Origin: Triops longicaudatus
Lineage: Eukaryota > Arthropoda > Branchiopoda > Notostraca > Triopsidae
Assembly: GCA_022885665.1 (NCBI GenBank)
Contig: JAGQDJ010000044.1
Span: 632 to 64,631 of the forward strand
Length of the DNA: 64,000 nt
Direction of reading: 5' to 3'
Position 1 is the stretch's first letter. Each line of letters opens with the position of its first letter. The notes beneath the pieces are model-generated. The model was not told the origin of the DNA and searched no databases. It saw only the letters and a program-made list of their open reading frames with translations. A program made the position numbers and the translations under genes. Below, piece by piece: positions 9,201 to 23,800 of the stretch.

Positions 9201-12200
9201 TACAACAATTTTTGAGAGAGCTGTCCCGATGTCGCTTGGGCGAGATCTGACTTCAAACCAGATGACGTATGCAAATGTCTTGATTGAATTGTGTCGAAAA
9301 GGTATGGAGCACTGGCGTAAGGGTGAGTGATACAAAAAGAGTAACACTTTAAAAGTGGACAGTAGTTACATTTTGTCGTCTAAGCTTCACGGTTATTTAG
9401 CTATTCGTTCTCCTAGGGAGCACATTAGGAATCGCATATTACGTATTTACGTCATGTAACTTTAGGTAATATGTTTTTATCGAACGTTCAGTGAAATTGG
9501 TTGAAAGGTTTTTACGGAAATAGAAAAGCGCTTCGATCGAAAATAATTGTCCATTGTTCTGTGTATCATAATAGGCTACTAATCTTGGTCTATTTTACTT
9601 CACTACTTTTCAGTAGTATCTACGTTACGAATTTTGGATTTAATTTAGGCTTAAAATAGTATTAATAGTAAATAAAATACTGCCACCAAAAATTTAAATC
9701 CAGCTTCATACCTTTAAACAAAGATATAAAACGTTTCCCCGTAAAAAAAAATCTGGCACGCGTATTTTGATGTTATCTTGATCTAAGAGGTTTGGTAAAC
9801 GATGTTCTCTAGTACCATTGGTGTTGTTCGCTTGCAGGAACTTGCCTGTATTTACAAAGAATTATCGCTAAGAGATGCAAGACAGCCGCTTAACGAAAAT
9901 AATGTAAATAATGCCACAATGTTGTAGATATTCATCTTTGGCACAAAAAGGAAGAATAATACGTTGGCAGTGAATAGCGCCCATAAGTCTATGAAGAAAA
10001 AATTACAGTTGAAGCTCCAATCTTCTAACAAAGGGTTAACCAAGGTCAAATGCATATTATTGTCCTGCTCCATGAGTGCGGGAACTTGCGGGAGCTTTTG
10101 TAGTTTTTGTAACCCCCTGGGCCCACGTGTCACGTTTGTCGGATATTCTATCCCTGTTGCAGTGGCACGATCCAATTCATTCTCCCCGGCTGCTCTTATC
10201 AATGGATTAATATTCATCGCCCTCAAAAAAGGACTACTCGACCAGAGCAGGGCTGGCGTGGCAGGGTCTTAAAAGAGTTTCGGACCGGGACCTCGAACTG
10301 ACTCTTAATCCTTCCCCTCATTTTCTAACCATCCCAGCCAAAACGCACCTGGTCATCCAAAACATCCCATATCCTCGTATGACCGAAGAGAAAAACACAC
10401 ACAAAAAAATAAGTAGCAAAGAGAAAAGAATGAGACGTCCCAGCTGCCCGTTGGCCTCACGTCGCTAGTAATGAACTTATGCCACCCTATGTGTGCAAGC
10501 CCTTTGGGACGGGATGATGCAGGCCAAGCGAAAACGCACTACTTATGTAAGACGAAGTAGAAAAGAGTGGAAAAAGATCTAAAGAGGTTGGGGCATTCAT
10601 GCCCGGGTGCCACACAAAAACTTAATCCAGGGTTTCCGTTCTCTTCTGCCTCGTAGTCATCTCTCAGCTCTTTACTACCCAATAGACCTTGCAGAATTGG
10701 TCACTCAAACTGCCCCGTGAGTGTTTATGTGAAGCGAAGTAGAAATTCGAATACGGCCAAGAGCTGCAATCCTCAAGGCCTGACCACTTGTACAATGCTT
10801 TGTTTGACAGCTGGGTTGCGACTATTGGACCTATCCTTTCTTGATAATTAGACGGATGAGTAGAAGGAGAAATACCTTCAATCTTCTACTTACCCGTTAT
10901 GGTGAACCAACAAGGCGTTGCGAGAAAAGTGCTACTGTCTCCTTTCCTGCTGCGCTATTGTCTAATTCTCTAATAAGCGGTGTCCTTGTCGCACTCACGT
11001 GAGTGTGAAAAGTAGGGGTTGATGCCCAGGTCAGATGGAGAAAACCCCGGAGAAAGGGTACCTGTATTGTACTACACACTATCATCGTGTCAACAGGAAA
11101 TGCTGGTCTTCAGTCACCTGGCCAAACGCCTTGTAGGCCGGTTGACGGCATTCACTTTTTAATTCCCTTTTTTTTCTTGTGGCGTGGTTTTTCATTCATC
11201 AAATATCTCCAGGGATTCTGACTTGCATTGTAGCAAGGCTTGAAAGGTCGCACAGGAACACTTTACAATACAACATGACATTCTGTCGCGTAGACCAGAG
11301 ACGATGTCGGGGAAAAAAAAGTTAAAAGTAATCCAACGCTGACCATCCTAATCTGGTCTAGAAACGGGGGGATCTGCTCTATGCTACCTTTTGCTATAAG
11401 GGTTGGCTTCTCCTGCGTTCTCGGTTATTATATATTAAACGGAGGGTTCTGCATGACCAGATGTCGTGGGGCTGTTTTTCGGTTACGTTTTCTTTTCTTC
11501 TTTCCTATGAGCGATGCCGAGGCAACGTTGGGAGAAGAGGAGGGTTAGTTGCTGAGAATTTTTATAGTTTACTTATCTCCCCTGTCTGAATGCGGGCAGT
11601 GTATTCCCTACGTAAGTCAGTGTTGGGGTCATTACGGGGATAACGTTTTATAAAACGTAGCAGCTGCCAAGACTGGCCTTTGGTCAACATAACAATGCTT
11701 GTCTTTCACATACACTTTTTCCACCCCTGGAGTTTTTCCTGGCTGAATCCTTGTGCATTCGCACAAAACCCTCATCTTTGCCTTGTAATGCGTCATTAGC
11801 GCATACAAACATCGAAGAGCCACGGTCAGGCTCGGTGAAAATCATCCTGGTGGTCACGCAGAGCCCTTCGGCGAGGTGATTTGGAAAAACGGGACGCGGA
11901 GGGTTGACTTGGGCGAAGGACCTCGGCTCGGGGGATGCCGAGGTTGAAAAAAAGGTCAAAGGTTGAAACCGTGCAGCTGCTGGGATATGTTGTGAGCCTC
12001 TGCCTAGGGAGTTAGGTGACCCCTGACCCCTGCCTTCCCACAGCCAAGCAGTTGAACTCGGAAGATGACCGCACCATGACCGAAGGAGTCAGACGGCCTT
12101 TTCGACAGCAAGAAGAACCGTTTGGTTTCCTGCGTAAGACAGCACAGGGGGAGGATTTCCGCTCACGCTTTTGCATAAGTCATTAACGCTTAGTTTTTAG

Positions 12201-15000
12201 TTGCAACCTTTGCTCCGGCATCCCAAACATCCTTTGAGTCGTTTGAGAGAAAAAAAGGGAAAACAATTTCTTGACGAAGGGAGCTTCCACACATTTACTT
12301 GGGAAGCTTTTCACAACTTTTCCTCTAAAAGACTTTCTTCCGTTGCTCTAATTTCGCCTTGTCAACGTGCGCATAGAGACGACAAGGAAGGTCCGACTTT
12401 TACAACTCGTGCATGTGCGTTGGATTTCACACAATCGCCGTTGTATCATTTATCGTTTTATAACTTGAATTCCTTCAACTATGGCCCCCAAAATGCAGAC
12501 TGAATAGTTGGAAGGGACCACGCCTCCTTTTTCGTTTTCTATTATTAACAAAATGCTTTCCTTATGCATTCCCGCGTCAAGCTGTATGGACAGCTAAAGC
12601 TTGTATATTTCACGGGCAACAAAAAGCCAAGGGGAAACTCGAGGTTGCCGTTAAAGCAGAGGGGGAGAACCCAAGGTAGAATCAAACGTTTTGTACCAGA
12701 TAGGTGCGTAGATGTAACGATATATATATATAGCGCTGCCGGACAGGGTCCATTTTTGTGAAAGAAAGCATTCAGTTTGGGGGGACCCTCCGCTTCTACT
12801 TTTGTGACTGTCACATAACACGAGACATATTATAAGGAAAAAGTCATGCTTTTACATCAAGCATAAAGGCTAGCAAATCCTCCGATATTCTTTCGTTTCA
12901 ATGTAAGTTTTTGCTTGATTGGACAAACTTTATGAGAGACTCAGACTGCGTAGTGTATTATTTGTGTGGCACATAAATTTCCGGACCTTATCTTTCCGGT
13001 TAAAGAAAAAACTGCTAACGCACAAGAAGAAGTACCCTGAAGGTCGAGCAGAAGTTATACGACCCGAAAAACTACCTATATCGGATAAATAAACTTGCTC
13101 CACCTTCTTTCCCAGGCCCCAAACCCATATGTCTTGATAAGCATCACTTTAGGAGAAGAAAAGATGACCGTTGGTTACTGTTGATGCTTTCTGTTTGTAT
13201 GTTATACCTCGCTGTAGCTTGATCGAGAACCATGGTCTTGAGTGTCCTCGCTAGTAGATTTGGAGGATGTTACCGTGGTCTGAAAAAAAAAAGAAAAGGA
13301 AAAGAGACATCTTTTGAACTGCTGTCGGAAAAAAGCGAAGGCTCCTTTTTCTTTCTTTTTAATAGCTTGGTCGGCTGAGTAAGAAAAGCGAAGACTCTCC
13401 ACCAAAACTTCTTTCTGCTTAGGTGCCTCTTTTTCGAAGCAGTACAGAAAAAAAACTCGATTTTTGTCTCCCCGCAATCGGTCCAAAGGTACGAGAAAGG
13501 AGTGCGGCGATGCTCTCTATTTGGGACGCGGGGGCAAAACATGTCATACGATGACGGTTCGTTTTAGAAGAAGGAGAATAACTATTTTTGTACCCAAGTT
13601 CGCTGGAAAGAGGGTAGGAGTGTACAGCCGGAAAATATATGTTTTGCCGGAGACTTTATGGCCCTCTTTTTAGAATGGACACAGCGGCACAGCCGTAACA
13701 GACGGTAGACTCGGCTATTTAATGCCACGTTTGTAAACAGCAAGAAATATTGGCATATTTTATTATGAGAGTCAGCTTCAAGTTCGACGTTGCTTTTAAT
13801 ATGCTTTTGTAGTGTTCACGAACTGTAACTCGAGAATCTAATGTACATAATAAAGCCTCCAAATCATAAATTTGCCACAGATGCCCTTTTCCTCGCTGAA
13901 AACCGTTGATCTGCTGGTAACTCGAGTTGCTAGTTATTTTCTATCACTATGATCAGTAACGATGAAAAGTAAACACTTTTAAAGTCGAAATGCCTTTAAA
14001 GTTGTCTAAAGCTATAGTTTGGTGAATTTATCTTTAAAATTCAGGGCGTCGGTCGTAAAAAATCTCCCCTTGAAAGCCTGAACTCTGGAAAAAAAGGCTC
14101 TTTGGAATTGAGAAACGTAGCGCAGTACTAGTTGAAAGCGAATAGTGAGTTTTGTAAAGGGGTGAAAAGATTTCGATTCTTGGGCAACAATAGCTGGCCT
14201 GATTTCGCACATAAATTTCATCCTGACTTTATTTACCTGGCGTTACGACACAGGAGTCTTGAAGGCTAAAATGCTGGGCTGGAACCCCTTATTTAGTATG
14301 GATTAATGCAAGGAGTATACAACAGCGGTAAAATTGTGGGGAAGTTACAGCATTTTCCCATGTGTGGCATAAGAATGGGACGATAAAAAAGTCGTCATTT
14401 GGGTGGCTTCTGACAAAGTCGACGTCACTTTTTGGGAACCCTTTTCTCATATTTTTTTAAAGAAAACAAATAGCCTAGAAAAGCTTACGGCAGAAGACAT
14501 TTTTACCTGCAATGGGAATAGGGTTGACTGAAATCAAACCGGCAAAAGGCAAGCAAGGAAGAGAATATAGGGTACATTTTTTACGGACCCTGATTAGTTT
14601 TCGCACTGCTCGAAAAAAAAAAAATAAATCCAGGTTGGGGTAAAGTTGAAATGAAGCGTTACTGATTTCCTTGAATTCAATCCAATCTTATGGTTTCTAA
14701 AAAAAAAAAACATAAATAGGAAAGTATACATCGAAGACCACTGAAAAAATCTTGCTGACATTATTTCTTTGGCATGGAATTTACGAACTGAAAAATACGG
14801 TTGATCATCGTTTTAATTCAAAAGTTCTTTCCTTTAGGAAAGGCAGTGCTTATAGTCACTTTCTTCGCACAGGACTTTTGCTTAAAATATAACACGGAAG
14901 TGTGAACTTCAAACCACAAAGTGCTGACTTACCAGTAAAAGTGCTCAGTGCTTCTTTTTCTTCGGTTAAATAGTTGTTAAGACGTTAAATTCCGAGGTTA
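6219..15000. other. Gene desert, part 1: no supportable gene
   Basis: The first few hundred bases should contain the RRP15 promoter (minus-strand gene). Beyond that I find only short open frames with no family resemblance, none joining into a credible spliced gene. Distinct elements are an 18-bp palindrome with a central E-box at 8236-8253, a POU octamer at 9269-9276, a short TA repeat near 12721-12732 and several A9-A12 runs. No transposase, reverse transcriptase or terminal repeat was recognised. Confidence 0.55.
8236..8253. repeat. 18-bp palindrome centred on an E-box
   Basis: ATGCAGCA-CC-TGCTGCAT has perfect 8-bp arms around a 2-nt centre. The middle contains CACCTG, a bHLH/zinc-finger E-box sequence. 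The dyad could bind a dimeric factor; this is an inference from symmetry only. Confidence 0.75.
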
Positions 15001-18000
15001 AACACTTAATGAGTGTTCGAGCTTTCTTAAATACTTTTCTACCAGGACTCATTTTTTCCTTGCTTAGAGCTTTCCTAGATCTAGTTCTTTCGTCTCAAAG
15101 CCGTGCATTATAAGTTGCATTTGACGAAGTGAGGACAATTTCACTATTCACTTTCGTTCATTTTTTCGTCTCGATAAGAAACCCATGTAAGTTGCTTATG
15201 ACTGTCATAAATAGCTTGGGGCGTCTGAGAATCTTTGAATGATATAATAACATTAGTCTTCGCTCCACACTATAGGTTCGCGACTGCATCAGGGGAGACA
15301 AGAAAAAAAAAATGAATTGCTTTCCTTTGCCTCACGAATGTTAGTGAAATAGAAAACTCGGGCATTTTCCCATGATTTTTTCAACAAAATCACGTAAAAC
15401 AATTCTACTTCTCCTTCCTTTTAAATGGTTTCTTCTCTTGGATGAAATCGAATCCTGCTTGTGCCTGCATAAGCCTGATTTTAGAAGTTGCCTTGGCAAG
15501 TTGATGGAAACCATTTCTTTCACTTACGGTTTTTCCTTGGGAAAGGATTAAACCCAGGGACCATGTTCGGGGTTACTTACGACAGGACAAGCGGAACACG
15601 AAAAACTCGTTTGCTTCGGTGACGTCCGAGTAACACAGGACAAAATCGCTCGTAATCGTATTTAACCTGCCATAGACCCATTAACTGCCCACTTGCGTTG
15701 TGTCCAGACCTTGTAACTTTTTTCCCCTTTAGAAAACATTATAGCGGTCTTTGAGGTGATTTAAGATAAATGGAAAAACTATGGCGACGGTCTTGCTTCT
15801 CAAATGTTAAAAGGGTGTAAAGCGTACTCGCTAATTTCCAAGAAAAAAAAAAAGAACGCAGCATTTCGAGAAGGCACGTTAAGGTAAGTGCTCAAGTTGG
15901 ACATGCTAAGGTCCGATTTTATGCCTTCAACCCCCGAACCCATTTTCTTTAATTTCTCTCCGAAAGTTTTACTATTCTTAGTCCCCAAAAAAGCATGCAA
16001 AAGACAGCTGGCAAACAGAGCAAATATCCTGAAAAAAAGTTAACCTTGCTTTTTCCACAGAAGGATATCACCCTTCCCATAAAATTGGTCTTATTCTCCA
16101 GGAATAACTAATTTCAAATTATCCGTATCGTGAGATATCCATTCGGAAAATAGACCTTCCTATTACCTCACTTTTGAGAGACGCTCGTCATTCTTTCTTT
16201 CTTCTACTGTGGACAAGACTGATTAGTTCAAGTCAAGGAAGCATGTCATTTTCCTCGTTTGGTCAGTTTGTAAGTCAGTCCTGCGGTCAAGCCATTGATC
16301 ACCGCAACGAAAGGAAGGAAGCCAAGGGGGTGGACGCGGGGGTGGACATTTGGGGGCGTTGAACATGACCAAGGCTCACAAATTACGATGTCCTTGCCAT
16401 TTGCTCCCTTTATTGGCGTCTGCTACGCCCCCTTTTTGGACATTCATTATCCCACGTGAAACTTATAACCAACAATAGCTTACGATCACCCCCGTATCCT
16501 CATAAATATGGCAGAAAAAGAGTTTACAAAGACAGGGCTACTGATTGACCGGCGCAGAACCCACCCACCCATGACTGACCCAAGCCCAGACATGTGACAG
16601 GGATTGGTATTGCGCTGGTCAGCGTCGCGTCTTCAATAAAATGACCTCTACCGTCCCACAACACCCCCATCACCCTATCGTACCGAACACAGGGACACAC
16701 ATGCGCTTTTGGACCTTGGACAGTACTTTTCTTCGTTGCAATGCTCTGCTTGTCTTATGTCGTTACCGCATAGCTTGCACGGGAGTGCGAATAATTCAAA
16801 GTGTCGAAGGGTTGGAGCAAAGGCGGCGTCTTTCGAGTTTTTCCTAGGTGAGACCCAAAGGAGTGATCTTTTCTCTCCATCTGCGACATTTTGGGGGAAA
16901 CCTGAAAATTACGTCAGGACCAGACATCTAAAGTGTTTCCAGAAGGGTCAGCATCCCATTTCGTACCGCCCTTACCGTAAGTCTAGACGGTTCAAGAATT
17001 TGTATCTTTTTAAGTTACCCCCTCAGCCGAAACTGGTATCTTCATCTCTGGTTTCTGCGGTTATACTTAAACCTCTAACGTCTCCTATTTAATCTTCTTG
17101 GGCCCCAGCTGAAACGTCCAGCAGGTTTCCCCCCCTTTCCCCTATACTTTATTTGCAGACCACTATCCGGCACCGCACTACGACGCAGCTTGCAAGCCAA
17201 AATGTAAAATGCGGTATATTAGAACCTTCACCTTTTGCATTTTCTCGGGCACATCGCTTCTCCGACACAATTCGTTCCATCAAGGAGAGTTATGAAAAGA
17301 ATGCTAGAAGTAACTTTATAGCAAAAAGCCATAGCAAAGGGTAGGGGGACGCGGGTTGCTATGGTCGAGTTAGAAGGAACAGATTCAGGATATCAAACAC
17401 TTCATACACATTGTAAGAGTAACGCATTCGAAAAGTGGTAGGGTAACTACTCACAGATCTAACGTATTGCACTGGACGTATCTCTGGTGCGTCAGCGTTG
17501 TTTAACGTCGAGAATTGAATAAAGGAAAAGAGGATTTAGATAGTACGACGTGTTAACCACGAGCATCCCTGGCACCGAATTTCTTTGAGATCATCGCCCT
17601 GAGTCTGTTTTTGAAAGTAGTACTCGTATGTCATTTGTGAAGTCGTAGACCTCCATGTCCTGTCTTTTCAAATTCCGGAGGATACGAACTGAGCTCTTCA
17701 GAAACCAAGTGTGGAGGCAGTAGAATATTTCGCCATTACGCAAATAAGTAAAACTTAGCTTCCTGTACGTAAATAATTCTGCTAGCTGTAAAGATCGGGG
17801 GTTTGTAGTCGATACGAACAAGTATACGGATAAGTATAGGCTATTATGTCAATAAAAACCTATCGGCTTATATCAGCTAAAAGACAGCCGAAATTCAACT
17901 ACAAAATACATTCCAGAGTTACTATGCCAGACTAAACCTTGTGGGAAGGAAGGAAGCAAAGAAGGCATTCATTTTTACTTAGGGAATTTGTAAAAATCCA

Positions 18001-20770
18001 TGTGTTGCATTTCATTTATTGCCAAGTTATCACTGAATTAAATATTATTTGGTGAGTATAATAAACAATACGCGGGCGTGAATTATATTTATTGTCTATG
18101 AAATGGAGTTCTTTGTCTACAAAACGGTCTTAACTAGAGGCCGCTGTAGCAAAACACACCTCATATTGCTTATTTCGTGCGATTCTGCTTTCATTAGGGC
18201 TATCTAGATCTATGTATTTTTATACGCATATCCAACACTCGGAAAAACACACCTGGTTTGCGGAAGATCCCAAGTCTCACCACAGTTAAATCCCTTTCCC
18301 TTTTGTAGTTTACTTTTCGTTTGAAAATGAATCTGCAACCATTTGCAGAATACGTTTTAGGGTTGCTTTTCCAAAGCAAACGAGGATTATAGCAAGGATA
18401 GTAAAAACCTAATGTAATTGCAGAAGGAAGTATACGTTCCCATATTAATGGATTTAGGAGAAGGGCTGGTTAGAAACAAAAAGCGAGGGAATCCAGTGCC
18501 CAATGCACTTGTTTTAACTCTTGTTATGTTTTCAAGTTGCACCACCATGCAGCTGGATGGTGCGCGGTTTTTACAATCCGGCATCTGGGAAAACAGGAAA
18601 ACTATATAACCAAGGGCTGGAAAACATAAGAAGCTGGAAAGGTTATACGGGTCACAAAAATGACCCCACCCTGGCAATGGTGGTCATCACTCATCATCCT
18701 ACGTCCGTTGTGACACCCCTCTCCCGCACTGTGTCCCTTACTTGGCATTAGCACGCAGAAAATCCCTAAGATGACAGTAGCAGAGGGTAGGGAAAAAAAT
18801 ATCCTTGTATATATGAGCAACGTAACCAAAACCGCTGCCAACATGGTTGACCATGTGTTGAAAGTCTTCCACTTACTTAGCTTCTTTTTACCCCCTCGGT
18901 GTTGCTGTATGGATAGAATGGGTAAACTCGGCGGATATATATTCTCGTACCACCAGTAAACTCTTTTACACCTCCCATAAGACGGCGAAACAGTGGACTA
19001 TGCAAAAAAAGCATCGGCCGCTTAAAAAAAGCTAAAGAGGGTATTCGGTAAATATTTTGTTTGTTCAGGATCTCTTGGAACGTTCATAAACTGGTCAGAA
19101 TATGATATTCTTTGAAAGATTGACAGATTACTAATGTTTAAAGCAACGCAGAGCGAACTATGTAAAACTTTTGAATCATGTAAATCAGATTAAAATTCTG
19201 TATCCGCAGTTTGATAATTGAACCCTGGCCTGGGTTTCATAGCTCTCCTTTCAAGCACATCGAAGATCTTCACTTAATATCATGCTATCGTTCTTATCCC
19301 TTACACATTTGCATTTTCTAGCCTTAAAGCTTGACTTTCTAATGGGAAATTAATTAAAATTCGTGAAGAGAATGACTTGATCCTTTACACTGCCCTAACA
19401 CGCATAAAAGCCGTGACCTCATACAAAATTGTCTTGATAGAACGGTGGGACGGATCGTGAAACAAAAACACTGTAGCGTGTTCTAGGGAAACCAGGACAG
19501 AGCGAAAGCGTAATGATTTGCCAAGAGACCTATTTAGATTATTTCTTATGTCATTCATAAATGCAGAGTTTAACTGTGACTTTCTCCAAAAACTGAAAGA
19601 GACGCTGCTTCTCTTGTTGTCTTGTCCAGTTTTCAGCAACCAAATTAAGTTGTATGGTTACAGTAGAATGTGAGTGTGGGTCTGCGGCCTTTTGTGTTTA
19701 ATGAACGACTGTCTACCACACACCACTCACTTTCCTTAAAAAAAGAGTATGTTAGACTGGCGCCTCCTCGAACTCGAAGAACTGTCAAGAAAAAATGGTT
19801 GTTTCATGTAGAAATTATTTTGAGTTATGATTTTGAGCTTTACACGTGAAACACACTAACGAATGAGCAATTTATGCACGTTGAGTTTCTACCCTACTGC
19901 ATTACTGCAATTACTGGCTAACAGAATCTCTTTGTGAACCACCCCTGAAGATAAACGATGTTGTTCCGTCAATGAAAAAAATGGGAATCTCTCGAATCAG
20001 TTGAGCTTCCTTCAAACTTGACGGAACATATGCGTTTCATAAGGGGATACAGGTCAATCGTATTGCGGAAGCCCGTTGTATAAAATTCAATGTAGGCGCA
20101 AACAACACCAGTCATTTGCATTTATAGTCGTTTATAATCATGAGTTATTTATATTCTTCTTCTGAATCCTGAATGAAAGACAACTAGGAACTGAAAGTAA
20201 TTTCGGAATCGTCCTGACCGTTCTTCACGAAAATGTTTAACAGATTGTGCTTAAGGGCTTGTAGCAGCTTTTAACTCACATTTCACCTTGATGACGTCAC
20301 ACAAAACGATTTGGCTGTTTAGAATGCTAGCACGATATTTACCTGATGGCTTTGGAACATTTGTCTCACTTCAGTAGAAGAAAAGCGGACCGTAAAAGCA
20401 AGACATTGGCGCCTATGCAAGGCGTACACGACTACACGATTTGGGCGTGTATTGAGCCTCACAGATGGGCCTTTCGAAATATTTTGCGTGGACTCAAGAA
20501 TAGTTTCCAGTAATTTCGAACTGTAGCCTCTCCCTTTCACAATGACTGCAAGTCCAGGCCTAGGAGTGTCGGTACATCTCCTTACCCCGTGCTTTCAACA
20601 GAAGTGAACAAGTTCCAAATTGTTTGAATTGCTAGGCATGTCCATTTGATATGTTGATTTGGGTCTAGCACTCGGGCCACTGATTTGGGAGGTCCGCGTA
20701 TAAGCCAGACTCCATGCAAGGTGTTGTGTTTTCAATACATGTAAAAAGCTTGGAAGACATAGGCGCCGCT

Positions 20771-20811
20771 GATGACGAGTATGATGATGGTAGTGATGAT
20801 GATGATGATGA
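20771..20811. repeat. GAT/ATG trinucleotide microsatellite
   Basis: An imperfect (GAT)n tract is interrupted early and then regular, with five uninterrupted GAT units near its end. It is non-coding in context. Confidence 0.7.
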
Positions 20812-23800
20812 CCCTAATAATCGGTAGGCAAAGGTTTCCTTACAATTCCCAGCAGGTTTAGGCCACGGTTACCACGACATTTGGGCATCGAAGCTAGGCA
20901 AGGTCAACCTTACCACCGAGGCTCTTCTCCTGCGGCTCGGGGGGTTGGTAGCAGTCAAACGTATGGAAACCGTGGGAAATGACCAAAGGCCGCGCAGAGA
21001 CACCGAAACGCCACGACTCTTAGACTAATTATCCTCACCTTTGGGCTTCTGGTACTCTCTTCAATTTCATTCTTGTTAAGACCCTATAACCCCTACAAGT
21101 TATCCTTCGACCCCCAAAAAAAGGAAAAAATGGGCTCCGTCCATAATTCTCTTTACCGGATGATAAAAAAGAAGCTTGAATCGGATTCATTAGTTGATGG
21201 AAGATCCGTAATCCTCCTACCCCCTCCTCAGCTGTGCCTCCCTTTATGCTTCATCCCTTGTAAAAGCATCCTCTTTAATATCCTGTCGATGGTGAAACTG
21301 GACATCCAATCCATAAAAAAGGTTTCTTGGTACAGCAGCGCGTAACCGCAGTTATAGCTATCAGCCAGGGTCAAAATAAGCCTCCCTAACAAGCACTTTA
21401 GCAATAGGCCACGACAATAGGCAACAATATCTATAACCTTTCCCCCCTTTTTGGCATGTATTTTGCTTCACTATGACTGCGACCTCCCCCTCTTATACTC
21501 CACCTCACGCGGTTCCCAAATTGTTGCAGCTTTTCCCCGTTTCCCCAAAAACAGGAGCTCTGGTTTTATTAGACTTCGCCATCCAATAGCACTCACCAAT
21601 TGAGCTATGAATTACGAGCAATTGTTGTGGGACACTATGTCACCGCTACCTCGTACTAGAGTGGGAAGAGGCTTTGCTTACTGCGGACATCCTGCATGGC
21701 CAGACATTGCTTTGGCCCTTGTCCATATCTATCTATAAAACCGCAACAGAGGAGCACTAAACACTCGGATGGGGATGCTGCGAGGGGGTAAAACTGGTGC
21801 AAGTATCGTGGCTTGGGATCTATCAGATATTGCAACGCGTATAAAAGCTACAAGCAATAGCTCCCTAGTTCTGGGGCCAAAACAGGGTTGTCTCAGGAAA
21901 ATAACTCCTCGTTTTTCCGTTCTCTGAGATCAAAAAGACTCACTCAATAACTCACTCAGCACGCAATGAAAAAAAAAATCGACTATATGGTCATCCCGGC
22001 AAAGAAGCCTGACAACAAAGCTTTGGGGTGACATACATCGGAAAATCTGCAGACGCCCAAGTTTCTGCGGCTCTTAGGAGTTTAAGATTCACTATCGAAA
22101 GCCCGTTCAGCAACGGACCCACTTCAAAAACAAGACAATCTATTTTTGCGAAGAAGTGAGGGAAAAAGTAAGGGAAATCAATAGCCCCACGATAGTCTGC
22201 AAAAAAGAGTTAGGAACTTGACTCACATTGGTCAGCTCAGAGCCCTGACAGTCAGTGCGGCCTGGTTGAATGGTTACTTTGGTTCGGCGGTGCGAACGTG
22301 GTACATATTCAAAAGAAACCAGAAAGGACATAGATAATACATGATTGATTTCTGTCATCAGTGTTGCTTAGGAAAAAAAAATAGTTTTGTCCTTTTCCGT
22401 AATGCATATACCAGAGGGGAAAAAAGGGGACGATATGATAATAGTGCTGGAAACGTGTCCGATTAATTACCCGGCTTCACTGACCGTAAGAAAGTCTCAC
22501 AAAAAAGGCTATCAGACAGCTTCCACCCTACTACCGCCTTGGGCCACAAATTGACGTCCCTATCCCCATGAGCTTTGCAGAGACAGCACGCCCAGGGACA
22601 CGGTACCAAATCTTTCAGCTACAGAAAAGAAATCTCCATGCATTCATTTACGGGCAGCGCTACACAAAACCTGCGTTTCAATTCTTATTCAACTTTTTTA
22701 GTCGTTCGGAAAAAATTTAAAGTGTCACGCTTTTTGATGCTTCATTGGACACTTCAATGAAGGCAATTCTTAAATTGGCCCTACTAACATCACAGCACGG
22801 TTTCGGCAGCCTGAAACGGTCGCTAGGGAAAGGAAGGGGATCACGTGGATAAATGGATCCTTAGCATGTCACAGAGAGTAAAAATGTAATAGGATTGTAA
22901 CCATTGACAAAGCGAGGATCATTAGAAGGTCAACTGACCGGATAGTGACCACGATTTATATTACTCGGACCTTTGGGTGCAACACGGACCACAATAGCGA
23001 GGGTGGGTTGTCAATGGTCAACCTACGGGGTTGCTTAACTAGGGTCCATTGAAGCCCATGTCCAGCACTCCCGTTCATTTGTGAGCACTTGAAAAAGAGG
23101 ATTTGACGCTCGACAAACAAGTTAGCTTTGGATGATCACTTCCCAAAACTTCATTGACAAGACATTAACTATTGTTGTGGTTCGACCCCCTGGCTCTTCT
23201 GTCACTTCACTTGCCCTATTCGGAAACGCTTGAACCATAGCGAAGTTCCACCACCCTCGCATTAGTAAGAGTGTCATATAATACAGTGATCGGAGCCAAA
23301 TACCTTTGGCCATTTGAAGCACAGGTATTGTTAAGGGGACATTCAACTTCTTTAGCGTTTGTGCATTGTTTTCCAAGGGTGGGCTTTACCGTCTCTGTCG
23401 CTATTGTTTTGGGTCTATTGCGAGATAATTCCGAGATTTCACATCGTTGTTGGAAATGGGTGTTGTCTCCTTGCGTGGCATGTCGCCTGATTATGAATGC
23501 TATATGAGCGTGTCTCCTCGCTACTTGGACAATTCAGTGTGACGTATCACAGGTACGGTGAGTGTACTCGAAAGGAAGGGTCGCGAAACATCTCGCCGGT
23601 CAGCGGTTTCAGACGACAGGCCAGCGAGACACAACATCGTGCTACACCGTGATGCCTATCGTCATGGAGGTACACGCTTGAGAAGCTGAAACAGGTGTAA
23701 CCAAGAGGTTACGGCATGTAATGTCCAACAATGCATAACATATTAAGGCAGTGCCCAGGACATTATACAGCAGAAAGCATTCTATGTCGCATGTTTACAA

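Noticed and set aside
13270..13542. Lys/Phe-rich overlapping minus-strand frames
   Set aside because: They come from A/T-rich, purine-rich low-complexity DNA; no domain is visible.
21560..21635. tRNA-like sequence on the minus strand (TAGCTCAATTGGTGAGTGC, followed by a stem resembling an anticodon arm)
   Set aside because: There is no matching B box (GGTTCRANYCC) at the right distance, and the acceptor stem does not close. At best it is a decayed tRNA-like relic.
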